From Monarcha castaneiventris obscurior (lineage: Eukaryota; Chordata; Aves; Passeriformes; Monarchidae): a stretch of 64,000 nucleotides of DNA. Positions 1 to 11,010 of this stretch are shown here, one piece after another. The notes beneath the pieces were generated by a model. That model had not been told where the DNA came from. It ran no database searches and saw nothing but the letters and a program-made list of their open reading frames with translations. The stretch is from positions 7,085,501 to 7,149,500 of the forward strand of contig JAMPIT010000493.1 of the NCBI GenBank assembly GCA_026261815.1, in the 5' to 3' direction. Position 1 is the first letter of the stretch, and every line of letters begins with the position of its first letter. The position numbers and the translations under genes were made by a program.

Positions 1-19
1 GTGCTGCTGCTGGCGGCAG
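1..19 (+). CDS. SCPEP1: SCPEP1 exon 1, partial (end of signal peptide)
   Basis: The first bases read V-L-L-L-A-A plus one base of a Gly codon, the hydrophobic end of a signal peptide. The donor GTACGG follows at 20. The phase (one spare base) fits the start of exon 2. The start codon and promoter are outside the window. The short exon alone would not be convincing; the frame match and the surrounding GC-rich sequence support it. Confidence 0.8.
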
Positions 20-3000
20 GTACGGGAAGGACCGGGCGGGACCGGAGCAGGGCCTCCAGGCACGGCGTTCCTGTGTCCTGCGGCCGCTGCCGGGCAGGGC
101 CCGGGCTGAGCCGCTGGAAATCCCGCTTGCCGGGGTGGCGGTCGGGAGGGACGGAGAGGGTGGCGGGAGTGCCGGCGGGAGCAGCGAAGCCTGGCCACCG
201 TGGCTTGGAAGAGCCTTATTGCTCCTTCTCCAGTGCGCTGTTGTCATGAGATTAAGGGATGGAGTGTCAAAGGTCTGTTCTGTGTCCGAAATGGACAGTA
301 GACTGATCACGTAAAGTCACCAGACTTTACTGACTTAATTGAGTTTAAATTATGTTTTGGATTCCTTTAGAAGTGACCCTCTGTCTGCACCTGCTCTCCT
401 TGGGGTCTGGGAAGTGATGTGGTCTCCGCAGACACCCAGATCACAGTTTTGGGTAGAGCCCAGTTGTTGGGATCGTGGAGCCAGTGAAGCCACGGCTCGG
501 GGTCCGATCCCCATTCGGGCCGTTCACGAAAGGCTTGGACTCGATCCTTTTAGGTCCCTTTCAACTCAGAATATTCTGTGATCCTTGTCGAAATTGCAGC
601 TGGTGCGAGTTATTCCATTGGGGTTAGTGGGGCTGTGCCTTCAGCCCAGGCCTTGAAAACACTTCAAGAACAAATTATTCCAGCAATTGGGCTGTTATTC
701 TGGCAGCAGCTCTAACGCCAGGCTCTGATAAGGAAGTGCTTAATTACACACTTCATTCATTGACGATAACTCAGCTGTGGGTGGGGGTGTAAGCATAGGC
801 AGGTTTCTTACAGTAATTTTTTAAAATAGTAGTAGCACTTCTAATTATCACACCCAAGACTGAAATGTAAGGTTTTGGAACAAATCTGGTGGAAAGCCCA
901 AAGCTGAGCCTTTTTATCTAGCTGGTTGTTATTTTTATTTCCCCTCAAGGTGTAGTTCTGAGGCAGCCCCAAGAGCCCAAAGAGGTGTGGGGATATGTGG
1001 AGGTTCGGAACAAAGCCCACATGTTCTGGTGGCTCTACTATGCAAATAACCCAACCCAAGACTTCACAGAGTTACCTCTCGTCTTGTGGCTTCAGGTAAG
1101 GTTTGGTGAGAGGCACCTAAGCAGTAATTCTTTCCATCTGTGCCTGGTTCAGTCTGATATCTGATATTGTGCAGCTCTACAGAAACAGGATTCAAAGCTG
1201 CCTGATTATGCCTTTCCTTGTGAATGAGGTGTTGGGGTTGGGAAAAACATGGATGATTTCATTCTGCAGTAGTGGGGTGTCCTCAACTGCTCACCATCAA
1301 GTTCGATTGCAATAACAGAGCTTGTTCTTATCTTTCAAACAACAGTAGTGATTTTTTGTGCATTGTAGTTTCACAGCTCCTTTCCTGGAGAGTTTGAAAT
1401 CTAAACAATGCTCATAGAGAGGGAGTAGATAAAATCAGAGATTTAGGATGATTTCTAAGTTGAAACAATCCCAGTTTGATAAAAGTGGTGGAGTGTTCTT
1501 CACAGTACATTTCAGAAATTAATGTTGAATAGAATCACTTGAGGACTTGGTCTTTTTCTTTCTGGGTTATTTAATCAGAGTGAAACCTACGTGCTGTACA
1601 TGCTGATTAAACTAATGACTTGCAAAGCCCTAGTTAGCAGGTAGTTAACTTTTGCACTCCATATTCAGGGAATAAGCTCTTGAAACTGTGCTCACATAGC
1701 AGGCAACTCACCAGAAACTCTCACAAGTGGGTGACTGCTTCCCTGTTGAGTTCTTGCTTTCAGAAATGGCATGTGTGTGCATAACCGAAGACCGTGTAGA
1801 ACAGAGCCTGCTCTGCAAATTAATGTGTAGTGTAAAAGCCGTTTTTAAAAATTTGCAATCTGTTGTTCTGCTTACTGTCTGGCCTGTATTTTTCTCCCAT
1901 CTGTCATATCTATGCCATGCTGCCTTTTAACGTCTTTGTCATTTGGTTTTTCCCTGCAGGGAGGTCCAGGATCTTCAGGCTGTGGATATGGGAACTTTGA
2001 AGAGATTGGTCCATTAGACAAAGAAATGAAACCAAGAAATACAACCTGGGTACAGTAGAGAGTTCAGCTTCTAACTACTAATTACAAATGTTTGTTTGCT
2101 TGCGTAAGCAGATGATCACTACACAAAAAACCACAGAACAGTTTTTCATTTAAAGTTCAGTAGAACTATAATATTTCAAGTTAACATATTGTGGTTAATA
2201 AATTAGCTTATAGGAATAGCCTTGTTTAGAACTGAGGGATAGACCTTTTAATTTGATTTGATGATGTCTGGTCTTTCATGAAATTGTGAAATGCAGATGT
2301 CTGGGAAACAGAGAGCAGGGAAGTTGTAGTAAGTGTTATTTCAGATCACAGCTTCATTGTGTGCAGTCACAGAGCTTTTTCTGGATGGCTGGCAGTGTAA
2401 AACCTGTTGCTTGTAATTACAGGTCCAGTATGGCCTTCAAGGGAAAACAAATTACAGCTGCCTGTGAAGGTGGAAGTTTAATTAGTGCCATATATTTGTG
2501 CTCTGAGCTACCAATAGTCTGAAGTACTCCAGAGTTCCCTAGGTGACCTAGGATCACTGGGCCCTATGATCACTGGGAGTTTTTGAGTGTATTTCTGCTT
2601 ACAGGTTGGGCAAATTGAAGTTCTTTATGTTGCACCTAATTTTTCTGCAAGTTTTTTCAGGTCTAGGGGTTTGCTGGCTCAGTTAATCATTTGTGCCATC
2701 AAAACTAAGTTTTTTTTGCTGGTTCTGAACTGAGGTTTTATACAAACCTTCCTTCTGCTTCTGCAGTTGCAGGCAGCCAGTATCTTGTTTGTGGATAATC
2801 CTGTGGGCACTGGATTCAGTTATGTGGATGATTGTAGCTTGTTTGCCCAAAACCTTACCACAGTAGTTTCTGATATGATGGTTTTTCTTGGAGAATTCTT
2901 CAAGTGTAGAGCAGAATTCCAGGTAAGTGATTTGAATTCTTGTTTATCGTTGTATTTTTCTTTGCTTTTAAATAGAATTCAAAAAGACTTCCAGATGGGC

Positions 3001-6000
3001 AGTGTTTTGCTGCTAGGTAGTGTTTGGTGCAGGTATAACCACTGTCTCTTATTTACCACATTTCAGAAGTTGTATCTTGAATTTGGGATTAGTTAGATAA
3101 GCGTTGGGGTGGATTATTGTCTGTTGAGTGATCCAAGCAGCATATATAGGATCACAGCTGCTTATAGTTCCAAAATACTTTAGAACCAGCCTCAGAAAAT
3201 CCTCAGGATGTTATGGAAACCTTATGTGCATCTTAAAATAAGAAAAACATTAAGTATTTGATAGTTAAGAGGTGAACAGACAGTGCCTGGATCCTGTGGG
3301 ATGTGGGAGATGGTAGGAGGTATCTTCTGCCCTCCACCCAACAAGTTCCTTGTGTGGCTTTTCTCTCCTCAGACCATCCCATTCTACATATTTTCTGAAT
3401 CTTATGGAGGTAAAATGGCTGCTGGGGTTGCTTTAGAGCTGCACAAGGTAAGTATTTGGAGAATATAGTTCACTTTTCACTTTAAAACCTGGGGTTCTAC
3501 AAGTACTTTTATTTTCTAGAATACGCTGTCCCTAATTCACAATGCTACTTACTTTTTTCACTTAAAGAAAACTGATTCTAGAGTCATGAATAGCCAACTA
3601 AATTTTGATTCTTGGTTTGATGTTTTGTTTTGTTTTTCCTCTTATTCACAAAGGCTGTTCAAAAAGGGACCATAAAGTGCAATTTTAGGGGGACTGCTCT
3701 TGGAGACTCATGGATTTCTCCTTTGGGTACGTTTAAACACCTCAGACTCCTTAGACTGTGGATGATTTGTTGTTGTTTTGTTTTGTTGGTTGTTGTAATA
3801 ATTCCATGAGTGCCTAAAGTCAAAAATGCCATCCCTGCCTTAAGTAAATTAACTCTCTAGTGAGTCTGGTAAATCAAAAAGAAATACTCAGCCTTGCAAG
3901 CTGTGACTGAAGAATCTCCCTTTAGAATGTATCTAGATTAGGAAAAGTCAGAGAGCAAGGTCAGTGAGGAGCACACTTGCATCTGAAGTGGAGGGATGGT
4001 GAAATGTCCCTACACATCTCCACAGCCTCTGAGGTGTTTTGTAAGAGTCCTGCACTTAAATGTGGCCACCAAATGACTCACAAGGCTGTAAGTGAGATTT
4101 GTGTCTGGTGGAGGACAAAAAGCAAATTAAAGGGCTCTTGGTCCTTCAGTGGGATTGGCAGGGGCAGGCTTCACAGGTTCCCTGCAGCACAGGACAATAC
4201 CAAACACTTACCTGTCTGCCATCAGCTGATCTTTGAGAATTTACACAAAGCTGCTGCTGTTATAAAGCAGATTTGTTTTATAACTTAATTTTTCCCTTGT
4301 GACTTTTCAAACAGATCAGTTTAGATAATTCCCATCCTCATGTTTGACCTCTACCCATGTTCTGGCAGTGTGCTGCAATGCTGGGTGAAGAACATTTTGG
4401 TAAAAATGTTTGGTTGCTTTAAATAAATTTCACTGGTTAATACATAGGGGGTTAATGATGTTGCAGGATTTGTAAAGAATCTGCTCTGTGGTACTTGACC
4501 TTAGGGTTAAACTGAGCTGACTGTACCTTTTTATTGATTAATTCATCTCCATTTATTTTTCTCATAAATATTGTTGCCCCAGTAAAGGAAGAGTAAGTTA
4601 AACCTTATGTCAATGATTGATGGTCAGTTTGATGTTTCAAATCTGTTCTATTTGTTTAGACTCTGTGCTGTCCTGGGGGCCCTACCTTTACAGCACTGTA
4701 AGTACCTTCTTAAGCTCTTGGTCCTCACCTGATCCCTTGTGCTGCCATACAGTACAAATGGGTGTTGAATCTTAAGATTACCTCTTGGCCTGAATAAAAC
4801 CTTGAAAGCATGGAGTCTGTTAGGAATAAATTGTTGTGGAATTGTAATTAAAGATGTCCTTCATTGGGTTTATCTTCCAGTCTCTCCTTGATGATAATGG
4901 TCTAGCAGAGGTGACTGCTGTTGCCAAAGAAATAATGGATGCAATAAATAAAAATCAATATGGGCTGGCCACTGAGCTCTGGGGCAAGGCTGAAGGTGTC
5001 ATTGAAGAGGTGAGATCTTTGACTAACTTTAAGAACGAACTGCTGCCTAGGGAGGTGCATGATTTCAAGTTATCCTTTCTATGAGTGTTGAGCTGGCATG
5101 AATTCTCCAACCCTCTGCCCGGTCATTTTTGCCAGGATTTTTTTTATCCCAGTGCTGATATAAAGGAGTGTTTTCTATGCCCCACTGTGTGAGTGACAGA
5201 AGAAGTGGTCAGGACCACGCTTGTGATCTTCCAGTATTGCATTGAGGTTTCAGCATATAACTAGTCCTCTTGATTTCCACAGTTTCAAATTAAATAAGGT
5301 GTATCTTCTGGAAAGCTTTGAATATTGAACACTGCATCCAGCAAGACACAAATTTCAAGTTAAGCACACATCTCTGTTTGAAAAACTGCAATAGGATGGA
5401 AAGGAACCTCAAGTTATGGTCTGTTACTGTGGCACTGCATCTTGTTACTTAGAAAGTTCCAGCATAAAAGTTTGTTAAAGTTTTGCTTTTGTTTCTCCTG
5501 TTAAAAGGTTGCTCCAAAATCTCATTCTTTGTTACATCTCATTCTTTAGTACATGTAAGACTCTGGCTTCCTCAGACAGAAAGGCTAATCTGGAGCCACT
5601 TCCTTTTTTTTGCTCTTGGTTTTGGAGTTGTTTGGTTTTGTTTTTTTTAATTCCATGTTTCACAGCTGACAGTGCCTTGCACATAGTTGGTTTCACTTCT
5701 TGCTGTTTGGAAGGAACTTTTGGTTCCTGTTTTACTTTTCAAATCTACTTGGCTTCTCCTCTCAGTTGTGATGGTGCTGGCAGGTGAAGGCACTGCAGTT
5801 CTTCTGGGGTTGCTGTTGTGAGCTGATTTCTGACCTAAGCATCAGAACTTTAAAAACTCAAAAATCAAGTAAAGCAGGACTTCAAAAATCTGGAGTAACT
5901 TCTCTTAATAGCAACACTGCTTGCATTTGTCCTCAGATGCAGGCAGCTTCTGTCAGCTGCATCAGAGCTGCCAATCTTCAATGCTTGGGGACATCCAGCT

Positions 6001-9000
6001 GCCAGCAGTTCCAGAAGAAGGGTGGCTCATACCCATCACCACGTTTTCAAGGAAGCGTTTTAGATTTTGGAGGCTTGTAGGCTGAAAGGATGTTGAGCAA
6101 GGGCAGCACCAGACTAGACCTGGCAGTAGGGGGCCGTCTGAAGGCATCACCTGGCACTGCAGCTCTCTGTCATGAGTAATGCAGGGTAAGCCTTCCTGTA
6201 GCTTCACCTCTGCTTCAGAGGAGTAAATGACATCTCTGGCACAACCCATGTGTGAACAATACAGACTTGAGGAATCTCTTTCCCACTTCTCAAAGCAAAT
6301 GTAGAACTGAAGTTTTTCCACAAGTATCTTCCTGGTGTGCAGGTGAATTGGCAAGTCACAGGGTCCTTTATTTAGGATTTAGTTATCTCTTTTTTTTTTC
6401 TTTTATTCTTTTCAGGAAAGACTGTTCCTCGTACCTGAGAAATGTTTTTTTTTAGTGTTACTGAAATTATCTTGTGTTTTCAGAACACAGACAATGTGAA
6501 CTTCTATAACATCTTGACTAAGGAGGTTCCAGAAGTGAAATCAGATGAACAAGAAAATTTCCATCTCAGTAAGTTGTATTTAAATACTTGAACTTCTGAG
6601 GCCCTGTGTTTCCATGCACATACCTTCAAGTCCAGCAGTGGAAAGAGCCTCAGTGTAGCACATCCTTAAAATGGATGTTGATAATCTCCCAAGCAGAACT
6701 TGTTTGCTGTTGCATAAATAGAGACAGGAATGTGGAACAACCCTATAGATGACACCTCCACCTATACATCCTGCACAAATTACAGCAAGGAAGTAGTCAG
6801 TATAATTGCAACATCATTTGATGACCTTTTAAGTTACTTCCTCTTGCTGTCTTTCATTTCTGTCTTTATGACAGGACACAAAAATGTCTCATCAGTATAA
6901 ACAGTCTGATTAGACTCTTGTTCCACAATTTTTTTGTATCAATGTGAAAAACACACGTGTAGAGTTTCTTTCAAGCTCTTTTCTGTTGGCTTCGTAAGGG
7001 AAGGTGCAGTTAACTCCTGAAAGTAAAACATTGCAGTTCAGTAATAACTGGTCTGTTGAGAAGAGCCAAGTGGTTAAAGCAGAAGCTGATGCCCAGAAAA
7101 TGTGCATTGTTAGGAAAAAGTAGGAATGGATGGGTTCTTCTTATATCATCCTGCCCTAAATAAGGGTTGACTTCAGTGGTTTCTAGTAAAAGTAAGCAAA
7201 TCTCTCTCTGTGGTGTTTCATTTTCATTAGGAAAAGGTTTGTTGGCCATGACTGACACTGAAAATTGTTATCTGTGCAGGATGGGGTCTTAAATGTGCCA
7301 CTGATCAAAGCGTGTTCTCTCTTTTCTCAGTGCGGCTTTACCAGCGCCATGTCAGAAAAATGCATCAAAGCAGCCTCGATGAGCTGATGAATGGGCCCAT
7401 CAGAAAGAAGCTGATGATCATTCCTGACTGTGTGAAGTGGGGAGGTACTTTCCTGTCTGCTAGTGTGCACCTGAGGAGTCCATTACTGCTGGTTACAGTA
7501 CTGCATCCTGTAGGAAAATACTCTGGCAACTGGTCACATTCAATTGTCGTTATCCATGGGGCTAAGAAGGGGGTTTGTTCTCAGAAATGAAGATGTCATG
7601 GGGCAGGCCTGTGGGCAGATGTGGTTCTGGTTCTGATTCTGCTGTTAGTATCTATCTTTAGCCAAGTAACTGAAAATACAGGGGGAGGGAGGAAGATCCT
7701 CTGTATTTTAGGAACTGGTTTTTGTTTTTCATGCAATCTTGCTGAAATTCCTGTCAGCTCTTCTCTGCCAGAAGCCTGGTGTCATGTAATGATGTATCAT
7801 ATGGAGGAGAGGGTGTAAACAGAAAGGAAGGCTTAAAGGACTGATGCCAGCACCCTGTGTGTAAATAGGAGCCGGAAGCTACAGTACTGTCTGTGAGCTC
7901 CAGTGGGAGCACAGCTCCTCTCTGGTCCTCTGGTTCCTTAAACTGATAAATCACTGGTGCCACTTTGGGCTAGGACTGTTTTATATGCAGCTGTGAACTC
8001 CATTTTAGAATCTTTAGCCCATGCTTCTGTCCCAGCTTGGGGATGACATCCTTCATCATTTGTCTTTCTGGTTCCAACCAGGTCAGTCCAGACAGGTCTT
8101 TGAGAACATGGCTGAGGACTTCATGAAACCTGTCATTGATATTGTTGATCAGCTTTTGGCAGCCAATGTCAGTGTTACAGTCTATAATGGGCAGCTGGAC
8201 CTCATTGTTGACACCATGGGTAAGGAACTTCTTGACTGGGGGTGGAAACAGAGCATGTGATGAGTAGAATGTGGAGCTATCAGTGTACTGGTACCTAGAT
8301 TTCTCCAGTCTCCTGTGCAAAACTCTTATCTAACTAGCAATGCTTAAATACTACAGTCATAAATGAGCAGCACTTAGGATGTTTTGCTTATTTCCCTCTG
8401 AGAGAGGCAAATCCTTTACCTCCATTGTACTGTTGAGAAATGGATGTGCAACATCACTAATTGCTGTTTCAGCTAATAATTCACTTAATCCTCCTGGACA
8501 GACACATAGATGTGCATGTGTGTATGCTCATTCATAGGCAAAGAATGCTGATAATTAATGAGGGAGGATGCAGTGGAAGAGTGATCACACCTGCTCTCAG
8601 TGTAGGTTCCTGCACATCTTGGGCTTTGCTGCTTGCAAGATGCTGGTTTGGTCCAAGGGCAGTTTGGGAGCCAGGCCAAGTGCTGCTGAAAAGCCTCACA
8701 AGGCTGCTGTGCTCCCTTCCACTGGCCTTTTCTCACTGAGTTAAAGAACCTGCAGTCACAGACTCCACAATCACCTTCCTGTGTTGTGAAAAGCTTTATT
8801 CTTTGTCTGTCTTTGCCCACTTAGATATTCAGATGCCCTTCATGAACAACACAGCAATCAATAAATCTAGGAAACAAGAGTATTTAGGCTGTCAAAACAG
8901 ATTAGCAGTTAGTGGTGCTCCAGTTTATCATGTTTTGGTCTAAAATTGAGTAGGTAACATGTAAATTCTTCCAGTAGTTCACAGGTAGGCTAAAGCTTTG

Positions 9001-9888
9001 TCCCCCTTGGAGTCCTGGAATTGAGCTTGTTGCTGTCTTGACCTCCACCTTCTCTAGCAGCACCTGGAAAGGAGAAGGAAAGCCTTTCCAATCTCCCCTC
9101 AATGAGTGTCTAACAAATAGAGAAATAGTGCCTCTTCTGAGTTCCAGGAGGGGGACTTGGTATGGCTGATCCTTCTCCACAGCAGGACATTCAAGGTGTT
9201 CGAAGTGCAAAGTGAAATATGCTGGAATTTGTAGGGCTGCAGAGCCTCCAGTAAGCACATGTTCAACTTGTTCAATCCTAAGTCCATTTCATACACACCT
9301 TCACTATTTCCTTACTCCCTTCTCCCTGCTATAGGTTTGTTTCAGTTTGTTCGGAGTTTTCCTAGGCATAACAAAATTGTTTTTAGGATCTGAGCACACA
9401 GACTCTGTGCTAACTCTGCTGTACTGGTATCCAGTACAGTGGGCATCCAGCTGAACTGGATTCCCAAGCTGCTGTAGAACCAAGTATCAGTAATTACCAA
9501 GTATTAGTAATCAATCCTATCTCTTATCTCCAACAGGCCAGGAGGCATGGATACGGAAACTGAAATGGCCTGACTTGGACCAGTTCAGCCAGAAGAGGTG
9601 GAAGGCACTGTATGTGTCTCCAGAATCCACTGAGACAGCTGCTTTCCACAAGGCCTATGAGAATTTGGCTTTCTTCTGGATTCTCAAGGCTGGGCACATG
9701 GTAAATAATGAAGTCCTTGGGGTGGAATCAGCAAGAAGACTGAAGATGTGTGTGTAGCTGCTGAGCACCTGCTGTCTGCTTCCTTATAGCAGCTGCTTAT
9801 TCTGTGCTTTTCTCTGTGCTAGGTACCAGCTGACCAAGGAGAGATGGCACTCAAAATGCTCAGGATGGTGACCCAGCAGCAGCACTAG
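1..9888 (+). CDS. SCPEP1: SCPEP1, retinoid-inducible serine carboxypeptidase (13 exons, 5' end cut off)
   Basis: A serine carboxypeptidase of peptidase family S10, expected in the secretory/lysosomal lumen, which removes C-terminal residues. Thirteen exon pieces (listed separately) total 1293 nt, or 430 codons plus stop. Every exon phase agrees with its neighbour and all introns are GT-AG, which strongly supports the model. Human SCPEP1 is about 452 residues, so some 20 N-terminal signal-peptide residues lie before the window. Visible motifs, numbered from the first codon here: the oxyanion-hole GGPGSSG at the exon 2/3 junction, nucleophile Ser147 in SESYGG, Asp348 in YNGQLDLIVDT, and His408 in KAGHM. 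Ser to His spacing is three residues shorter than in human. Asn-X-Ser/Thr sites occur in exons 3, 4 and 11. The gene looks intact and functional. CPVL and CTSA are family alternatives, but the long match in exons 4, 5 and 11 is to SCPEP1. Confidence 0.96.
20..320. promoter_or_regulatory. GC-rich CpG-island shore at start of SCPEP1 intron 1
   Basis: Bases 20 to about 230 are GC-rich with many CG dinucleotides and change abruptly to ordinary AT-rich intron after about 250. This is the downstream edge of a CpG-island promoter whose core lies before the window. An 82-codon open frame here reads through the exon 1 donor and is not a gene. Confidence 0.6.
451..584 (+). mobile_element. tRNA-derived SINE with CR1-type 3' tail (TguSINE1-like)
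   Basis: The left half resembles a degraded tRNA: an A-box-like stretch near 454-466, a B box GGTCCGATCC at 501-510, and a tRNA-like 3' end CATTCGGGCC at 512-521. The right half (about 529-584) is the 3' end of a CR1 LINE, with TTGGACTCGATCC, AGGTCCCTTTCAACTC and the terminal ATTCTGTG unit at 573-580. A tRNA-Ile head joined to a CR1 tail is the architecture of TguSINE1 in zebra finch. The family is recalled from memory, not searched. The tRNA part is too mutated to be a functional tRNA gene. Confidence 0.7.
585..949. other. SCPEP1 intron 1, 3' part: nothing recognised
   Basis: Ordinary intronic sequence after the SINE, ending in the pyrimidine-rich acceptor CCCCTCAAG at 941-949. Short open frames occur on both strands; none resembles a known protein. 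Confidence 0.7.
950..1095 (+). CDS. SCPEP1: SCPEP1 exon 2
   Basis: 146 nt. Acceptor CCCCTCAAG, donor GTAAGG. It completes the split Gly codon from exon 1 and encodes the conserved KEVWGYVEVR and AHMFWWLYYA segments, ending in LPLVLWLQ, the start of the S10 oxyanion-hole motif. Confidence 0.95.
1096..1959. other. SCPEP1 intron 2: nothing recognised
   Basis: 864 bp of ordinary intron, with donor GTAAGG and acceptor TTTTTCCCTGCAG. No repeat family or RNA gene was recognised. Confidence 0.8.
1960..2049 (+). CDS. SCPEP1: SCPEP1 exon 3 (GGPGSSG oxyanion-hole motif)
   Basis: 90 nt, phase 0 at both ends. Acceptor TTTTTCCCTGCAG, donor GTACAG. It encodes GGPGSSGCGYGNFEEIGP and an N-T-T glycosylation site. 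The Gly-Gly-Pro-Gly loop supplies backbone contacts to the tetrahedral intermediate in S10 peptidases. Confidence 0.95.
2050..2766. other. SCPEP1 intron 3: nothing recognised
   Basis: 717 bp, with donor GTACAG and acceptor CTTCTGCTTCTGCAG. A 78-codon open frame inside has no recognisable similarity. Confidence 0.8.
2767..2922 (+). CDS. SCPEP1: SCPEP1 exon 4
   Basis: 156 nt, phase 0. Encodes QAASILFVDNPVGTGFSYV, a hallmark segment of S10 carboxypeptidases, followed by an N-L-T glycosylation site and a variable helix ending in EFQ. Donor GTAAGT. The 109-codon frame that begins here runs past this donor into the intron. Confidence 0.96.
2923..3372. other. SCPEP1 intron 4: nothing recognised
   Basis: 450 bp of ordinary intron with donor GTAAGT and acceptor TTCTCTCCTCAG. 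Confidence 0.8.
3373..3447 (+). CDS. SCPEP1: SCPEP1 exon 5 (nucleophile Ser)
   Basis: 75 nt, phase 0. Encodes TIPFYIFSESYGGKMAAGVA. The second Ser of SESYGG (residue 147 in this partial protein) is the catalytic nucleophile. Donor GTAAGT. Confidence 0.96.
3654..3726 (+). CDS. SCPEP1: SCPEP1 exon 6
   Basis: 73 nt, ending with one base of a split Asp codon. Encodes AVQKGTIKCNFRGTALGDSW. Acceptor TTCACAAAG, donor GTACGT. The frame and the GDSW segment match the family. Confidence 0.93.
3727..4659. other. SCPEP1 intron 6: nothing recognised
   Basis: 933 bp including a (TTGTT)-rich stretch near 3768-3795. A 103-codon open frame at 3977-4288 shows no similarity and is treated as chance. Confidence 0.75.
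4660..4697 (+). CDS. SCPEP1: SCPEP1 exon 7 (38-nt microexon)
   Basis: Only 38 nt: completes the split Asp codon and encodes SVLSWGPYLYST. Acceptor TTTGTTTAG, donor GTAAGT. Its length restores phase 0 for exon 8, which confirms the short exon. Confidence 0.92.
4881..5009 (+). CDS. SCPEP1: SCPEP1 exon 8
   Basis: 129 nt, phase 0. Encodes a helical insertion typical of the family with GLAEV near the start and ATELWGKAEGVIEE at the end. Acceptor TATCTTCCAG, donor GTGAGA. Confidence 0.95.
5010..6483. other. SCPEP1 intron 8: nothing firm recognised
   Basis: 1474 bp, the longest SCPEP1 intron in the window, with a strong polypyrimidine tract (6390-6420, T-rich) and acceptor TTGTGTTTTCAG. A 130-codon minus-strand open frame (5962-6354) has no recognisable domain. 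Overlapping 90-codon frames on the plus strand are equally unconvincing. Confidence 0.75.
6484..6568 (+). CDS. SCPEP1: SCPEP1 exon 9
   Basis: 85 nt, starting in phase 0 and ending with one base of a split Met codon. Encodes NTDNVNFYNILTK, matching the family, then a variable acidic segment ending FHL. The human protein is longer between Ser and Asp by three residues, and this variable region is the likeliest place for that difference. Donor GTAAGT. Confidence 0.93.
6569..7330. other. SCPEP1 intron 9: nothing recognised
   Basis: 762 bp of ordinary intron with donor GTAAGT and acceptor CTCTTTTCTCAG. Confidence 0.8.
7331..7444 (+). CDS. SCPEP1: SCPEP1 exon 10
   Basis: 114 nt. Encodes LYQRHVRKMHQSSLDELMNG and PIRKKLMIIPDCVKWGG, ending with one base of a split Gly codon. 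Donor GTACTT. Confidence 0.95.
7445..8081. other. SCPEP1 intron 10: nothing recognised
   Basis: 637 bp of ordinary intron with donor GTACTT and acceptor TTCCAACCAG. Minus-strand frames that overlap exon 11 (for example 7970-8320) are shadows. Confidence 0.8.
8082..8219 (+). CDS. SCPEP1: SCPEP1 exon 11 (catalytic Asp)
   Basis: 138 nt. Encodes EDFMKPVIDIVDQLL, an N-V-S glycosylation site and VTVYNGQLDLIVDTM. The first Asp of QLDLIVD (residue 348 here) aligns with the catalytic Asp, at the same offset of 23 from human numbering as the catalytic His. Donor GTAAGG. Confidence 0.96.
8220..9536. other. SCPEP1 intron 11: nothing recognised
   Basis: 1317 bp. Minus-strand open frames of 111 and 118 codons (8485-8820, 8902-9258) carry no recognisable domain. 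Acceptor CTTATCTCCAACAG. Confidence 0.75.
9537..9700 (+). CDS. SCPEP1: SCPEP1 exon 12 (catalytic His)
   Basis: 164 nt. Encodes GQEAWIRKLKWPDL, FSQKRWKALYVSPES and NLAFFWILKAGHM. The His of KAGHM (residue 408 here) is the third member of the catalytic triad. It ends exactly on the Met codon, phase 0, donor GTAAAT. Confidence 0.96.
9823..9888 (+). CDS. SCPEP1: SCPEP1 exon 13, C-terminus and stop
   Basis: 66 nt encoding VPADQGEMALKMLRMVTQQQ-H and a TAG stop at 9886-9888. VPADQ completes the conserved GHMVP motif begun in exon 12. Acceptor TCTCTGTGCTAG. Confidence 0.95.
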   Translation, partial: VPADQGEMALKMLRMVTQQQH

Positions 9889-11010
9889 GGGAGGGGAGGT
9901 CAGCTGGTCTGGCTTCCTGCCCAGCACCAGGGCACTGGAGGAGTGTGAGTCCGGGATCCTAAGCCAAAGGAGGCTCAGTGGCTGTTTGGACACACAGCCT
10001 CCCTCATCTTGCTGATGCTGTGCACAAGTGTTTGTGGAAAGGCATTTTTTTCCTTGAATGAGTTACTGCTTTTGAATTTTCAAGCTGTGATTTGCTGCCT
10101 TAATACTGTTCATAAGTGACTCTTCTAGAGGGACATCCCCTGTCATAAAGAACAAGCCCTGAACCTTTGCCTTGGAAGGATTTTGTGCTCTTGCCCTTCC
10201 CTGAATGCTCCCTTGTCTGTTTGCACACCAAGAGTAAAACTGATTTGACTTGATTTACTTTGTGTTCCTCTGGGAGAGCTGACCTGCTTCATGAGGCTGT
10301 GGAATGTTCCTTCCTTTGTCTTCAGGCTTCTGCTTGAGTCATCTGGCTGCATTACAAGCTGAAGACATGGAAATGCCAGGATGGAGGACCTGCCCTAGAG
10401 GAACCACAGTCCATCTCATCTTGCTGAGGTGCCTGAATTAGGATCCAGGATTCTTCAGACTTCCTGCGCTATGGAGGGAGAATCCCATAGAGGAGAATTT
10501 GACCTTTTTCATCTGACCATTTGTTTCTTGTTTTCATTCTTCTTAATGCCCATTGCTCAAACTTTGCCTTTAGCCTCAACACCTGAAGCACATCCAGCAG
10601 GAATTCCTGCTTTTCTGTATCCTGAAGCAGAAGGTCTATTAACACCTTCTTGTTACACCAAAGAGTCCCAACAGACAACCCTCTTAAAACCTTCTGGGTT
10701 TAGCCTGGGGAGTGGAAAGGAGCATTATTTGAGCAATAACAGCATAATTCTGAAAGATGATAGGAGTGTTTAAAGGAAGGATATGCAAAATCTTGATCCA
10801 TGTCTTTTAGAGATTTTTTTTAAGTCTTGCAGAGACCTATTATTTTGAAACATTTATTTTTGTAATGCATAGTCGAGAAGAGACTTGGTCAGACATCATT
10901 TGACTTTTGCTATGGAGCATGAAGTAGTTGTTTTTTATTGGTGTCTGATAGGAGGCACAACAGCTCCTTCCAACTATCAGAATCCTAAATAAATAGCAAC
11001 CTCTCAATTA
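9889..11010 (+). other. SCPEP1: Probable SCPEP1 3' UTR
   Basis: Runs from the stop codon to just past the AATAAA at 10988-10993, the first clear canonical poly(A) signal downstream. The end is inferred; a shorter transcript using a variant signal is possible. A 114-codon open frame at 10429-10773 lies inside and looks like chance. Confidence 0.5.
10988..10993 (+). terminator. Candidate SCPEP1 poly(A) signal AATAAA
   Basis: Canonical hexamer 1.1 kb after the stop codon. The G/T-rich element expected 20-40 bp downstream is not conspicuous, so cleavage here is likely but unproven. Confidence 0.5.

Noticed and set aside
454..521. Functional tRNA gene
   Set aside because: The A box and anticodon arm are degraded and a CR1 tail follows directly; it is a SINE.
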